This document shows, in pieces, positions 1-8,793 of a stretch of DNA of 34,207 bases. Position 1 is the stretch's first letter; each line of letters opens with the position of its first letter. The position numbers and the translations under genes were made by a program. The notes under the pieces were generated by a model. It had not been told where the DNA came from. It saw only the letters and a program-made list of their open reading frames with translations, and made no database searches. The DNA comes from Oxalobacteraceae bacterium (GTDB lineage Bacteria; Pseudomonadota; Gammaproteobacteria; Burkholderiales; Burkholderiaceae_D). Location of the stretch: NCBI GenBank assembly GCA_027484285.1, contig JAIXTG010000390.1, positions 1-34,207 of the forward strand, in the 5' to 3' direction.

Positions 1-139
1 CACTAATTTTGCAATGAGCACCGCCATTGGCAGGTCGACCGCCGCTCGCGAGGGCCAAGTTAAAAATTTGAGACCGATTTAATAAACATACCTTATTATT
101 AATTGCTGCGGAACAATACCTGCATTGGAGGAGCTGGCG
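1..139 (+). promoter_or_regulatory. AT-rich region upstream of the cas operon
   Basis: No gene is seen here. Positions 58-114 are clearly AT-rich against the GC-rich cas genes. A TTGAGA at 68-73 could be a -35 element, with TATTAT at 94-99 or TACCTT just before it as a poor -10; spacing is not ideal, so this is only a likely promoter region for the cas operon. The GGAGGAG at 127-133 is the ribosome binding site that points to TTG 140 as the cas3 start. Confidence 0.3.
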
Positions 140-2809
140 TTGCATCCCCCGATTCATGAAGCCTTTGGAAAACTCGAGCGCCCATGGCCGGGAGCCCCTC
201 CTTCGGCTTGGCACTCGCTGGTCGATCACATGACCGACGTCGCAGCCTGCTTCGAGGCCCTGTGCGACTTGCCAGTGGTTCGACGAACGATGACCGCGCT
301 GGCCAAACGGGTACTGACCGGGCAGGACCTGCAACGGCTTGCCGTGCTCGCCTTCCTCCACGACCTCGGCAAGGCCAACAGCGGGTTCCAGTCGAAACGC
401 TGGCCCGAGCCGCCAGTCGGCTGGCCGCCACACGCCGGGCATGGGCTCGAGGGCCTGCTGCTGTTTACCCGGGCCGATTCCTTCCCACGGGTGGCCGAGT
501 TGCTGCCGCTGCTGCCGCTCGACGAGATCAGCGCGTGGGGCGATGCTGCTTACCCCTTGCTGGTGGCCAGCCTCAGCCACCATGGCCGGCCGCTGTTGGA
601 CAATGGCCGCGATGTCGCACCGTCGATCTGGCAGCCTGCACCCGGCTACGATCCGGCCGTCGAGCTGGCTCGCATGGCTCGCGTGGTACGGCAGCTGTAT
701 CCGGCGGGGTTTGCCACTGGAGGACACAGCCTGCCCGATGCCCCTGCGTTTGGTCACTACTTCGCCGGCCTCGTACAGCTGGCCGACTGGCTCGGGTCCG
801 ACACCCGCTTCTTTCCGTATTCCGAACCCGGCGAAGACCGCAGTCAAACCGCGGCGGCCCATGCACGACAGGCGGTCGGGGCCATTGGCCTTGACGGACA
901 GCCGTGGCGCGACATCCTCGAAGCGGCCCCGCCCTCGTTTGCCGATGCGTTTGCCGTCCCGGCCCCACGTCCGATGCAAACGGCCCTCGGGCAGCCTGAC
1001 CTGGGGCAGCTCATCATCGTCGAGGCCGAGACCGGCAGCGGCAAAACCGAGGCCGCGCTGTGGCGCTTCCTGCACCTATTTGCCGCCAAGGCCATCGACA
1101 GCCTGTACTTTGCGCTCCCCACCCGCGTATCTGCCTCGCAGGTGCATGCACGCATCCTGCGCATGGCGCGGCGCCTGTGGCCCGAACATCCCCCGACGGT
1201 CGTCCGGGCACTGCCCGGCTATGTTGCGGCCGACGATGCGAGCGCAACCCTACTGCCACGCTTCCAGGTACTGTGGGCCGACTTTCCTGACGAGCAGCGG
1301 GCACACCTGCGATGGGCCGCCGAAGCTCCGAAGCGCTTTCTGGCCGCCCCGCTTGCCGTGGGCACAATCGACCAGGCGCTGCTGGGGATCCTGCAGACGC
1401 CGCATGCGCACTTGCGGCAATCCTTGCTCGCAAAAAGCCTGCTGGTTATCGACGAAGTCCATGCGTCCGACCCGTACATGACAGTATTGCTCGAACGGCT
1501 GCTGGCCTCCCATTTGGCCAGTGGCGGGCACGCCGTCCTGCTGTCGGCAACCCTGGGCACGCAGGCGCGGGACCGCTACCTGGCCATCGCACGCAACCCC
1601 ACGCGGCCGACTTTTTCAGTAACTCCGCTTTCGGAGGCCGTGGCCGTTCCCTACCCGGCACTGTGGGATGCACGCGGGCTCCACCGTATCGCCGCCGACA
1701 CCCGCAACAAAACCGTCACATGGCAGCTCGCCGAACTCATCGATGAACCTACACGCATCGCGGAGCACGCACTGGCCGCGGCGTCCGACGGGGCCAAAGT
1801 GCTGGTCATCCGAAACACGGTCCCGGCCGCCGTCGCGACGTTACGTGCCCTCGAGGCGCTCGGGACCCGTCTGGATTGGCTTTTTCAGGTCAGTGGCATC
1901 GCCACCGTGCACCATAGTCGCTTCAGTCGCGACGACCGTCCGCTGCTGGACGCAGCGATCGAACGTTCGCTTGGCAAGGAGCGACAACGCGGCCCGTGTA
2001 TTGTCGTGGGCACGCAAACCCTAGAGCAAAGCCTCGACATCGATGCCGACTACCTGATCACGGACCTATGCCCGATCGACGTGCTACTGCAACGGATCGG
2101 GCGCCTGCACCGACATGCCCGCCCGCCCGACGAGCGCCCACACCGGTTCGGTCATCCCCAGGTATGTGTCCTGTCACCCGCGCCGTCATCGTTGTCCCAT
2201 TACCTTCAGCGTCCCAGACATGGACTGGGATGCTTCCCGCAAGGGGGCGGCGTGTACGCCGACCTGCGAGTGATCGAAGCGACGCGCCGGCTGGTAGCAA
2301 CGACGCCGGTGATCCAGATCCCGGCCGATAACCGGCGACTGGTCGAGGCAGCCACGCATCTGCAGGCACTGAGCGAGGTCGCCAACGCCTGCGGCCCGGA
2401 CTGGGTAGCGCATGGCGATGTGATTTGCGGCGAGACCGCTGCCCAGCAGACGATGGGACGGCTGCAGGTCATCGATGTCACGCAGCCGTTCGACACAGTC
2501 CGGTTCGACCCGGACCTGCGCGTGGCAACCCGCCTCGGGGCACAAGACCGGATCGTGGCGTTTCCATCAGGGACGGTCGGCCCGTTCGGCACGCCACTCA
2601 CCAGATTGCCCATGCGCCACCACCTGGTACCGGCCGGCCTGCCCCCCGAGGCGCAGCCCGATGCGTTGACCCGGGATGCGGACGGGCTGTCGTTCATCCT
2701 CGGCCCCATCCCCTACCGCTACAGTCGCTTCGGCCTCGAACGACTGCCAGTACCTGCCCGCCTTGTTGAAGGAGACACCCATGACGCCCGTGCTGTCGCT
2801 GCTGACTGA
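140..2809 (+). CDS. cas3: Type I-E CRISPR-associated helicase/nuclease Cas3
   Basis: Cas3 is the effector recruited by Cascade after R-loop formation; it unwinds and degrades the non-target strand. From TTG 140 the product is 889 aa, normal for a single-chain HD-helicase Cas3. The N-terminal HD nuclease has the paired metal ligands in FLHDLGK (about H74-D75) with an upstream WH/DH segment. The SF2 helicase has Walker A ETGSGKT (about 297-303), a DEVH box (438-441), SAT (469-471) and motif VI QRIGRLHRH (from 651). TTG 140 is preferred because GGAGGAG lies 6 bases upstream; an in-frame TTG at 125 precedes that site. The last 29 bases overlap cse1, so the two are translationally linked. All key motifs are intact, so interference should be possible. 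Confidence 0.95.
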   Translation: MHPPIHEAFGKLERPWPGAPPSAWHSLVDHMTDVAACFEALCDLPVVRRTMTALAKRVLTGQDLQRLAVLAFLHDLGKANSGFQSKRWPEPPVGWPPHAGHGLEGLLLFTRADSFPRVAELLPLLPLDEISAWGDAAYPLLVASLSHHGRPLLDNGRDVAPSIWQPAPGYDPAVELARMARVVRQLYPAGFATGGHSLPDAPAFGHYFAGLVQLADWLGSDTRFFPYSEPGEDRSQTAAAHARQAVGAIGLDGQPWRDILEAAPPSFADAFAVPAPRPMQTALGQPDLGQLIIVEAETGSGKTEAALWRFLHLFAAKAIDSLYFALPTRVSASQVHARILRMARRLWPEHPPTVVRALPGYVAADDASATLLPRFQVLWADFPDEQRAHLRWAAEAPKRFLAAPLAVGTIDQALLGILQTPHAHLRQSLLAKSLLVIDEVHASDPYMTVLLERLLASHLASGGHAVLLSATLGTQARDRYLAIARNPTRPTFSVTPLSEAVAVPYPALWDARGLHRIAADTRNKTVTWQLAELIDEPTRIAEHALAAASDGAKVLVIRNTVPAAVATLRALEALGTRLDWLFQVSGIATVHHSRFSRDDRPLLDAAIERSLGKERQRGPCIVVGTQTLEQSLDIDADYLITDLCPIDVLLQRIGRLHRHARPPDERPHRFGHPQVCVLSPAPSSLSHYLQRPRHGLGCFPQGGGVYADLRVIEATRRLVATTPVIQIPADNRRLVEAATHLQALSEVANACGPDWVAHGDVICGETAAQQTMGRLQVIDVTQPFDTVRFDPDLRVATRLGAQDRIVAFPSGTVGPFGTPLTRLPMRHHLVPAGLPPEAQPDALTRDADGLSFILGPIPYRYSRFGLERLPVPARLVEGDTHDARAVAAD

Positions 2810-4367
2810 TCCGCTGATCCGGACCCGGGAAACCGATGGCTCTCGCGTGCTGCATTCGCTACCGTCGTTGTTTGTCGCACTCATGGCCGACCGGGTGATT
2901 GACTTCCCCGCGCTGCGCCCGCACCAGCGCCATCCGTGGCATGCGCTGCTCGTCCAATTGGCGGCACTGGCGCGCCTGCACCGGGCACAAACGCCCGTAG
3001 GCGAGCCCGAGTGGCGGGACGCGCTGCGTGCGCTGACAGCCGACGATGACAGTGATGCAAGCTGGTCGCTGGTTGCCCCGCCAGCGCAGCCGGCGTTCCT
3101 GCAGCCGCCGGTACCCGACGCGCGAACCGCGAGCTGGAAAGGCATGGCAAAAACTCCCGATGAGCTCGACATGCTCATCACGTCGCGCAACCACGACCTG
3201 AAGGCTGCTCGCATGCGCCATGCGGCCCCCGACGATTGGTTGTTTGCGCTGGTCAGCTTGCAGACCCAAGAGGGCTTTCTTGGTGCCGGCAACTACGGGA
3301 TCTCGCGGATGAATGGCGGCTTCGCGAGCCGCCCGGGGGTGGGCATCGTACCCAAGGGCGGTATTGGCCGGCGCTGGCAGCGCGATTGCGACAGGCTGCT
3401 GCAAAGCCGCACCGACGTTGCGACCACGTACGGCTTGAACACTACCGGCGGTGTGGGCCTCGTGTGGACCCTCCCATGGGATGGCACCACGAGCCTCGCT
3501 TTCGAATTGCTCGACCCGTTCTACATCGAGGTGTGCCGGCGCGTGCGCCTGCAGCTGGCCGACGGCGGTACGCAGTTATTCGCACGCACCACGGGCACGA
3601 AAATGGCCCGCATCAATGTCAGCGGACGCAACGGGATGACCGGTGACGCGTGGACACCCGTGAACAAGACCGACGGCAAGGCCCTGACCATCACCAGTGC
3701 CGGCTTCGATTACCGGCTCGCCAGTGAACTGGTTTTCGGCAGCCGGTTCGCGGCTCCGCCGGCGCAACAGCTCGAAGCCAGTGATGGCAGCGACGGTATC
3801 GCAGTCCTTGCGCAAGGCATCACGCGAGGGCAAGGGAAGACCGAGGGACTGCACCAGCGGCTCATCCCCATTTCTCCGAGGGTGCGACAGGCGCTGCTGC
3901 AGCGGCAGACAGACAAGCTTGCCGCCATCGCCGCCGAACGCGTCCAAGCCATCGGCACGATGCGCTCGGCGATTCTGCGCACCTCCCTCTTCGTGCTGTT
4001 CCAAGCCGGCGCAAGCAAGGTCAACTTCGACGCGACGACCACCAAGCAGCAGGTCGGCCCCTTCCTGGACCGGTTCGAGCGCAGCGAGGACACGCGCTTT
4101 TTCGATGACCTCAATGCCGAGGTCGAGACCGACGATGCAACCGGTGAGCGGCTCGCCTGGCTGCTCGGGTTGGTGGACCGGGCAGAGGATATTTTGCGCG
4201 AAGCCTTTGCCGGCGGCCCGCAAAACGGTGAACGGCGCTACAAGGCACAGGCGGCCGCCCTTACCGCGTTCCATGGCCAGCTGCGTTCCGGCAATCACTT
4301 CCCGACACTGGCCGATCACTACCGATCACGCTTCGCCCTCAAGGAGACCACCGATGCCGCTAGCTGA
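2781..4367 (+). CDS. casA: Cascade large subunit Cse1 (CasA, Cas8e)
   Basis: Large subunit of the type I-E Cascade complex; in the family it reads the PAM and recruits Cas3. The product is 528 aa, in the usual range of about 500-560. The family N-terminus is visible (LLTDPLIRTRETDGS followed by SLPSLFVALM). So are the conserved FLQPPV stretch near residue 111 and the NYGISRMNGGF segment that belongs to the PAM-sensing half. ATG 2781 is chosen over the longer upstream reading because GAAGGAG lies just before it and the N-terminal motif starts there. It overlaps the end of cas3 by 29 bases and the start of cse2 by 14. Confidence 0.93.
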   Translation: MTPVLSLLTDPLIRTRETDGSRVLHSLPSLFVALMADRVIDFPALRPHQRHPWHALLVQLAALARLHRAQTPVGEPEWRDALRALTADDDSDASWSLVAPPAQPAFLQPPVPDARTASWKGMAKTPDELDMLITSRNHDLKAARMRHAAPDDWLFALVSLQTQEGFLGAGNYGISRMNGGFASRPGVGIVPKGGIGRRWQRDCDRLLQSRTDVATTYGLNTTGGVGLVWTLPWDGTTSLAFELLDPFYIEVCRRVRLQLADGGTQLFARTTGTKMARINVSGRNGMTGDAWTPVNKTDGKALTITSAGFDYRLASELVFGSRFAAPPAQQLEASDGSDGIAVLAQGITRGQGKTEGLHQRLIPISPRVRQALLQRQTDKLAAIAAERVQAIGTMRSAILRTSLFVLFQAGASKVNFDATTTKQQVGPFLDRFERSEDTRFFDDLNAEVETDDATGERLAWLLGLVDRAEDILREAFAGGPQNGERRYKAQAAALTAFHGQLRSGNHFPTLADHYRSRFALKETTDAAS

Positions 4368-4887
4368 CCCTGACACCTTGCCCCCGCTATCGCGCCTCGC
4401 GCGCGTAATTACCACCCCACCGCGCTTCCCGAACGATCCTGTCGCACTCGACAACGGACAACGTGCGGCACTTGCGCGCCTGTCGCCCGACGCCATGCGT
4501 GCCGACCAGGTGGGCGCCCTGGCCCGTGCGCTGCTGGCAGCCGGCATCGATCCGGACGGGTGGCCCGCCGGCCTGTGGCGACGGTGGGCGACGATTGCCC
4601 ATGGCATTGCGCTGGCCGGCCACAACGGCGCCGGGGCGCTGGGCACCCAATTCGCCGACGCCAACGTTTCCGAAGCGCGCGTGACGAAACTGCTTACCTC
4701 GCGCGGGGACGCGTTCGACCAGTTGCTGCCGCGGGTGCTGAGGCTCATGGCCAGTCGCGGTGTAGCGCCGAACTGGAACGAATTGGGCGCGCTGGTGCTT
4801 GCCGAGGGACGCGACGAACCCAAGGCCGAAGCACTGCGCCTACAGATTGCTGGACGCTTTTTCTCGGCGTTGTCGCGCGCCGCCTGA
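4354..4887 (+). CDS. casB: Cascade small subunit Cse2 (CasB)
   Basis: Small subunit, present twice in Cascade, that stabilises the crRNA/target R-loop. The 177-aa product is mostly helical and fits the family length (about 160-200). The segment RALLAAGIDPDGW then W..WA.IAHGIAL and the C-terminal R.ARRFF-like stretch (LRLQIAGRFFSAL) are typical. ATG 4354 follows AAGGAG and overlaps cse1 by 14 bases. Position between cse1 and cas7 supports the call more than the sequence, since Cse2 proteins diverge strongly. Confidence 0.88.
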   Translation: MPLADPDTLPPLSRLARVITTPPRFPNDPVALDNGQRAALARLSPDAMRADQVGALARALLAAGIDPDGWPAGLWRRWATIAHGIALAGHNGAGALGTQFADANVSEARVTKLLTSRGDAFDQLLPRVLRLMASRGVAPNWNELGALVLAEGRDEPKAEALRLQIAGRFFSALSRAA

Positions 4888-4927
4888 GCCCAATCATTGA
4901 CACCGTATTGACCAAAAGGAGAACCTG

Positions 4928-6130
4928 ATGATGCTGCCCCGCTTCCTCCAGATCCATACCCTGCATGCGTATCCTGCCGCACTCCTGAACCGCGATGACG
5001 CCGGACTGGCCAAGCGCCTGCCCCTTGGGGGGGCCGTGCGCACCCGCATCTCGTCACAATGCTTGAAGCGCCACTGGCGCACCTGCGACGACCGGTATGC
5101 GTTGGCCAATTTGGGAGTGCCGATGGCAACCCGCTCGCGCCAGCTGCTGGAACTGATCAAGCAACAGATGCTGAATCATCGCGTGCCGGAAACGCTGGCG
5201 CAGGCAGCATGCGAGGGGCTGCGGTCCGGCGGGCTGCTGGACAAGGGGGGAGGCAACCTGACCGGCGACGAGGCACTGAAGACGGGCCAAGCCGTATTGC
5301 TGGGCAAACCCGAGATCGACTACCTCGCCAAGCGCTGCAGCGAGCTGGCCGAGCAGCACGCCGACGCGGCTGCGCTGAAGGCAGCCGTCGCGCTATGGGT
5401 CAAACAGGAAAAGCGAAATCTGGAGGCGATGAAGCTCGGCAGTGGTCTCGAGTCGGCCCTGTTCGGCCGTTTCGTCACGTCGGACATTCTTGCCAACCGC
5501 GATGCCTCGATCTATGTCGGCCACGCGTTCACCGTCCATGAAGCCCAGGTCGAGAACGACTACTTCACCGTCGTCGATGACCTGTTGCGCGACAGTGGCG
5601 AATCGGGATCGGCCGGCATCTTCGATACCGAGCTGGCGTCGGGACTCTACTATGGGTATGTCGTCATCGATGTGCCCCAGCTGTTCGAGAACCTCGAGGG
5701 GCTGGAGGCAAAGGCGTGTTTTGCCGCAGGCACGGCAGTCGGGCAGCGGGCGTTGGCCGGGAAGGTCGCGCGCCACTTGCTGCATCTGATCGCGACGGTC
5801 AGCCCCGGAGCCAAGCGGGGCTCGACAGCCCCGTTCAACTGGGCCAGCTTCGTGCTCGTTGAAGCCGGCGACTGGCAACCACGCAGCCTCGCCGGCGCCT
5901 TCCACGACCCGCTTCCCCTGCAGGCCCGAGATGGAAAACCCCTGCGGCAGCGTGCGGCCGAACGGATCGCCGCCGAGATTGCGGCAACCGACGACGCGTA
6001 CGGGATGCCGTTGGCACGGCGATACCTTTCACTCGACGCCGTCTCTCTTGCTGGCGCAGAAAAGCTTGGGCTACCCCAGCTAGGCGACTGGATCGCGACA
6101 ACCGTCGAACAGGGGAGTACCGGCGCATGA
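4928..6130 (+). CDS. casC: Cascade backbone protein Cas7 (Cse4/CasC)
   Basis: Cas7 forms the six-copy backbone that binds the crRNA spacer. The product is 400 aa, slightly longer than the E. coli protein. The N-terminus is diagnostic: FLQIHTLHAYPAALLNRDD, then GGAVRTRISSQCLKRHWR, the conserved Arg-rich RNA-binding motif around residues 35-52. Later come FGRFVTSD and AFTVHEAQVENDYF of the thumb region. ATG 4928 has AAGGAG six bases upstream; a second ATG follows directly at 4931. There is a 40-base gap after cse2, the only real gap in the operon. The gene ends with an ATGA overlap with cas5. Confidence 0.94.
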   Translation: MMLPRFLQIHTLHAYPAALLNRDDAGLAKRLPLGGAVRTRISSQCLKRHWRTCDDRYALANLGVPMATRSRQLLELIKQQMLNHRVPETLAQAACEGLRSGGLLDKGGGNLTGDEALKTGQAVLLGKPEIDYLAKRCSELAEQHADAAALKAAVALWVKQEKRNLEAMKLGSGLESALFGRFVTSDILANRDASIYVGHAFTVHEAQVENDYFTVVDDLLRDSGESGSAGIFDTELASGLYYGYVVIDVPQLFENLEGLEAKACFAAGTAVGQRALAGKVARHLLHLIATVSPGAKRGSTAPFNWASFVLVEAGDWQPRSLAGAFHDPLPLQARDGKPLRQRAAERIAAEIAATDDAYGMPLARRYLSLDAVSLAGAEKLGLPQLGDWIATTVEQGSTGA

Positions 6131-6846
6131 CGCGGCATTTACTCATTCGCATCGAGGCGCCGCTGATCGCTTTCGGTGGTGACACCATCGACAACTTGGG
6201 CAATACACGCGACTTCCCGGCGGCATCGATGGTAGTCGGCTTGATTGCCAACGCCCTCGGGTGGCGGCGTGAGGAGACGGCCTTGCATGAGCGCCTGCAA
6301 CAGCGCCTCGTCTTCGGGGCGCGCTGGGAAAGCGAACCAGCCCGACTGACTGACTTCCAGACCGCCCAACTGGCAAAGGACGACCGAGGGTGGACGACTG
6401 CCGGGGTGCCGGAGGAACGCGGGGGTAGCGGCGCGACCTACGGGTCGCCCCACCTTCGCTACCGGGACTTTTTATGTGATGCCCAGCTCACGCTCGCTCT
6501 GCGGGTCGAACCAGCGCACGAGAGCCCAACGCTCGACGAGATTGGAGCGGCACTGGACCGGCCGGCACGCCCGCTGTTCTTCGGCCGCAAACCGTGTCTG
6601 CCGAGCAGGCCGCTGTTCTATGGCTGGCAGGATGCCGACTCGGTGCTCGACGCGCTGCAGCGAGCACCTTGTCGGCAGGCGGCTGGAGGTAGCGTGCGCC
6701 TGCGCGCGCAGTGGCCCGCTGCCGACGGCCCGTTGGATGGCAGCCGCAAGGTCTTCCTCTGCGACGAACGGAACTGGATTAGTGGCGTGCACGGCGGCTG
6801 GCACCCCGTCCAGCAGGGCGTCCTCGAAGTCGGGGGCGCACGATGA
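6127..6846 (+). CDS. casD: Cascade subunit Cas5 (CasD, type I-E)
   Basis: Cas5e caps the 5' handle of the crRNA in Cascade. The 239-aa product starts with the RAMP fold signature LLIRIEAPLIAFGGDTIDNL and the conserved DFPAASMVVGLIANALGWRR (pattern PSKSG..GL..AALG in relatives). LRYRDFLCDAQLTLAL (about 118-133) and FFGRKPCLPSRPL (about 151-163) are the other family blocks. It starts in an ATGA overlap with cas7 and ends in an ATGA overlap with cas6e, as expected for coupled translation of complex subunits. Confidence 0.93.
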   Translation: MTRHLLIRIEAPLIAFGGDTIDNLGNTRDFPAASMVVGLIANALGWRREETALHERLQQRLVFGARWESEPARLTDFQTAQLAKDDRGWTTAGVPEERGGSGATYGSPHLRYRDFLCDAQLTLALRVEPAHESPTLDEIGAALDRPARPLFFGRKPCLPSRPLFYGWQDADSVLDALQRAPCRQAAGGSVRLRAQWPAADGPLDGSRKVFLCDERNWISGVHGGWHPVQQGVLEVGGAR

Positions 6847-7556
6847 CCCTGACACTCATGCAATGTCACCCCTCGCTCCGGGAGCTTGGGATCTGGTCCG
6901 CCCGCGAAGGCTTGGTGTCCCCGGACGGCGACCATGGCTATGCGCTACACACGCTGCTGACGGCGGCCTTCGGGAGTGCTGCCCCCAAGCCGTTCGGTTA
7001 TCTGAGCGGGCAACGCGGGCTGCTGGGTTACACCGCGGCCGACGTGGATACGCTGATGAGCCACGCCGCCCTGGCGACGCCGGAGGTATATCGGATTTTG
7101 AACTTGGCCACGCTCGATGCCCGTCCCTTCCCCACCCGCTGGAAAAGGGGGCAGCGCCTGTCGTTCGAAGTGCGGGTGCGCCCGGTTGTGCGGGGCAAGA
7201 CCGGGGAGCGTGACGCCTTCCTGCACGGGATGCCGAGCGAACCGGCGGCTGGCGCGGTACCGCCCCAGCGCGAAACCGTCTACCGGCAATGGCTCATTTC
7301 GCACTTGGAAGCGCATGGCGCGTGTGGCGTGATGGCCGTTCGGTTACAGGGGTTCCAGCTGACCCGTGTGGTCCGCCGTGCCCATGTGCAGGCCGATGGC
7401 AGCCGTAACCGGCAGGTCTTCAACGGGCCCGATGCGCTGATGTCGGGGGAGCTTGAGATCCGGGATGAGGAGGCCTTTTCGCAATTGGTCGCGCGTGGCG
7501 TAGGGCGGCATCGGGCGTTCGGGTTCGGGATGCTGCTCTTGCAAGTAGCCAACTAA
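6843..7556 (+). CDS. casE: crRNA-processing endonuclease Cas6e (CasE, Cse3)
   Basis: Cas6e cleaves the repeat stem-loops of pre-crRNA and remains in Cascade. The 237-aa product has the double ferredoxin layout. The likely catalytic histidine is H36 in GYALHTLL, matching the DPY.LH motif of the family. The C-terminal glycine-rich loop VGRHRAFGFGMLLL is near 221-234. The substrate fits: the array repeat forms a CCCCGC/GCGGGG stem with an ACAC loop. It overlaps cas5 by ATGA; its TAA shares one base with the cas1 ATG (TAATG at 7554-7558). Confidence 0.93.
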   Translation: MTLTLMQCHPSLRELGIWSAREGLVSPDGDHGYALHTLLTAAFGSAAPKPFGYLSGQRGLLGYTAADVDTLMSHAALATPEVYRILNLATLDARPFPTRWKRGQRLSFEVRVRPVVRGKTGERDAFLHGMPSEPAAGAVPPQRETVYRQWLISHLEAHGACGVMAVRLQGFQLTRVVRRAHVQADGSRNRQVFNGPDALMSGELEIRDEEAFSQLVARGVGRHRAFGFGMLLLQVAN

Positions 7557-8449
7557 TGCTCAAGGGGAGGCTGGGCCTTGCCAAGGCGCGCATTCCCCAC
7601 GCAGACCGCCACGGCGTGATCGGACTCGCCCGCGGCGAGCTGTGTGTGATTGATGGCTGCCTCCACTTCAGGTCGGGCGGGGAAAGCCGCGGGCGCTGCA
7701 TGTAACTGGACCAAATCCCCCATCAAGCAGTATCGATCATCATGCTCGGGCCGGGAAGCAGTGTCACCCATGATGCACTTCGCCTACTGGCACGGCATGG
7801 CACATTGCTTGCGGCTGTTGGCGAGGATGGAGTACGCACCTACACTGCACCGCCGTTGGGACCGGACCGCTCTGACGTGGCTCGTCATCAGGCACGCTTA
7901 TGGGCAGATCAACGCCTGCGCATTGAGGTCGCCCGTCGCATGTACGCACGACGGTTGGGGGAAATTTTGCCGCATCGCAATCTCGATGTGCTTCGCGGCA
8001 TCGAAGGCGCCCGTGCGAAAAAAACATACCAACTGTTGGCACAACAATACGGGGTGGAATGGCAAGGGCGTCGCTTCGACCGTACCGATCCGTCCCGCAA
8101 TGATCTTCCGAATAATGCCATCAACCATGCATCGGTCACTGTCCAGGCGGCAGCAGCGCTTGCGGTACAGGCGGTCGGTGCGCTGCCTCAATTGGGCTTT
8201 ATCCACGAAGATTCTGGTCAGTCATTCGTACTCGATATCGCTGACCTCTTCCGAGACCAGATCACATTGCCGGTGGCATTTTCAGTTGCAAAAGACACCC
8301 TTTCTGGCGCAGATGAACCAATCGATCGCCAGGTCAGACGTTTGGCGGCACGGATCTTCCGGCAAAGGTCCGTGATCGCCTCCATGATCGACACCATCAA
8401 AGACATGCTGCAACTGGGAGATCACGATGCCAATGACAGTGATCGTTAG
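7556..8449 (+). pseudogene. cas1: cas1 interrupted by an in-frame TAA stop
   Basis: Type I-E Cas1 integrase of the adaptation complex, 298 codons including the interruption. From ATG 7556 the frame reads MLKGRLGLAKARIPHADRHG, a typical I-E Cas1 N-terminus. It meets TAA at 7703-7705 (codon 50), then continues in the same frame as LDQIPHQAVSIIMLGPGSS to the normal end. The catalytic residues are intact: E150, H217, D227 and D230, each offset by exactly nine from E141, H208, D218 and D221 of E. coli Cas1, so there is no net indel. A single substitution (for example CAA to TAA) explains it. Re-initiation at ATG 7742 would give 235 aa lacking most of the N-terminal beta domain. A sequencing error cannot be excluded. 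The 3' end overlaps cas2 by 23 bases. Confidence 0.85.
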
Positions 8450-8732
8450 CAGTAATGTCCGCCCACGCTTTACTGGGTTCCTCGGCTCGGTCATGGTGGA
8501 AGTTGCGCCGTCCGTATACCTTGCTGCCGCAATGAATACCGGTGTCCGGGAACGGGTATGGGAAACACTGTCCGATTGGCATGCGGCGGAGCCGCAGGGC
8601 AGTATCGTGTTGATTTGGGGAGCATCGGCAAGCCAGACCGGCATCAAGGTCGCATACCTAGGTCTTCCGCGACGCGATCTGATTGAACTTGACGGACTAC
8701 TCATTGTGCGCCGCATTTTCGACAGCGCATAA
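8427..8732 (+). CDS. cas2: Type I-E Cas2
   Basis: Structural partner of Cas1 in the spacer integration complex. The 101-aa product has the I-E-specific Cas2 start MPMTVIVSSNVRPRFTGFL followed by the APSVYLAAAMNTGVRERVW segment. The RRDLIELDGLLIVRRI end is also typical. It begins inside the 3' end of cas1. If Cas1 is truncated, this protein has no complete partner here. The stop at 8730-8732 is followed directly by the array leader. Confidence 0.93.
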   Translation: MPMTVIVSSNVRPRFTGFLGSVMVEVAPSVYLAAAMNTGVRERVWETLSDWHAAEPQGSIVLIWGASASQTGIKVAYLGLPRRDLIELDGLLIVRRIFDSA

Positions 8733-8793
8733 AGACTCTTTAACAATTTGAATAATCAACTTTTCCTGCTAATTCAGTCAGTTAGCATGGAGA
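8733..8793 (+). promoter_or_regulatory. CRISPR leader
   Basis: This 61-base stretch between cas2 and the first repeat is AT-rich, unlike the genes before it. It is on the side where the repeats are perfect, opposite the decayed end, so it is the leader. AATCAA at 8754-8759 resembles the left half of an IHF site (the right half does not match), about 35 bases before the first repeat, roughly where IHF bends the E. coli leader. It should also hold the pre-crRNA promoter. Confidence 0.75.

Noticed and set aside
7650..8375. Long plus-strand frame overlapping cas1
   Set aside because: It lacks Cas1 motifs; the true frame is set by catalytic residues and the TAATG overlap with cas6e.
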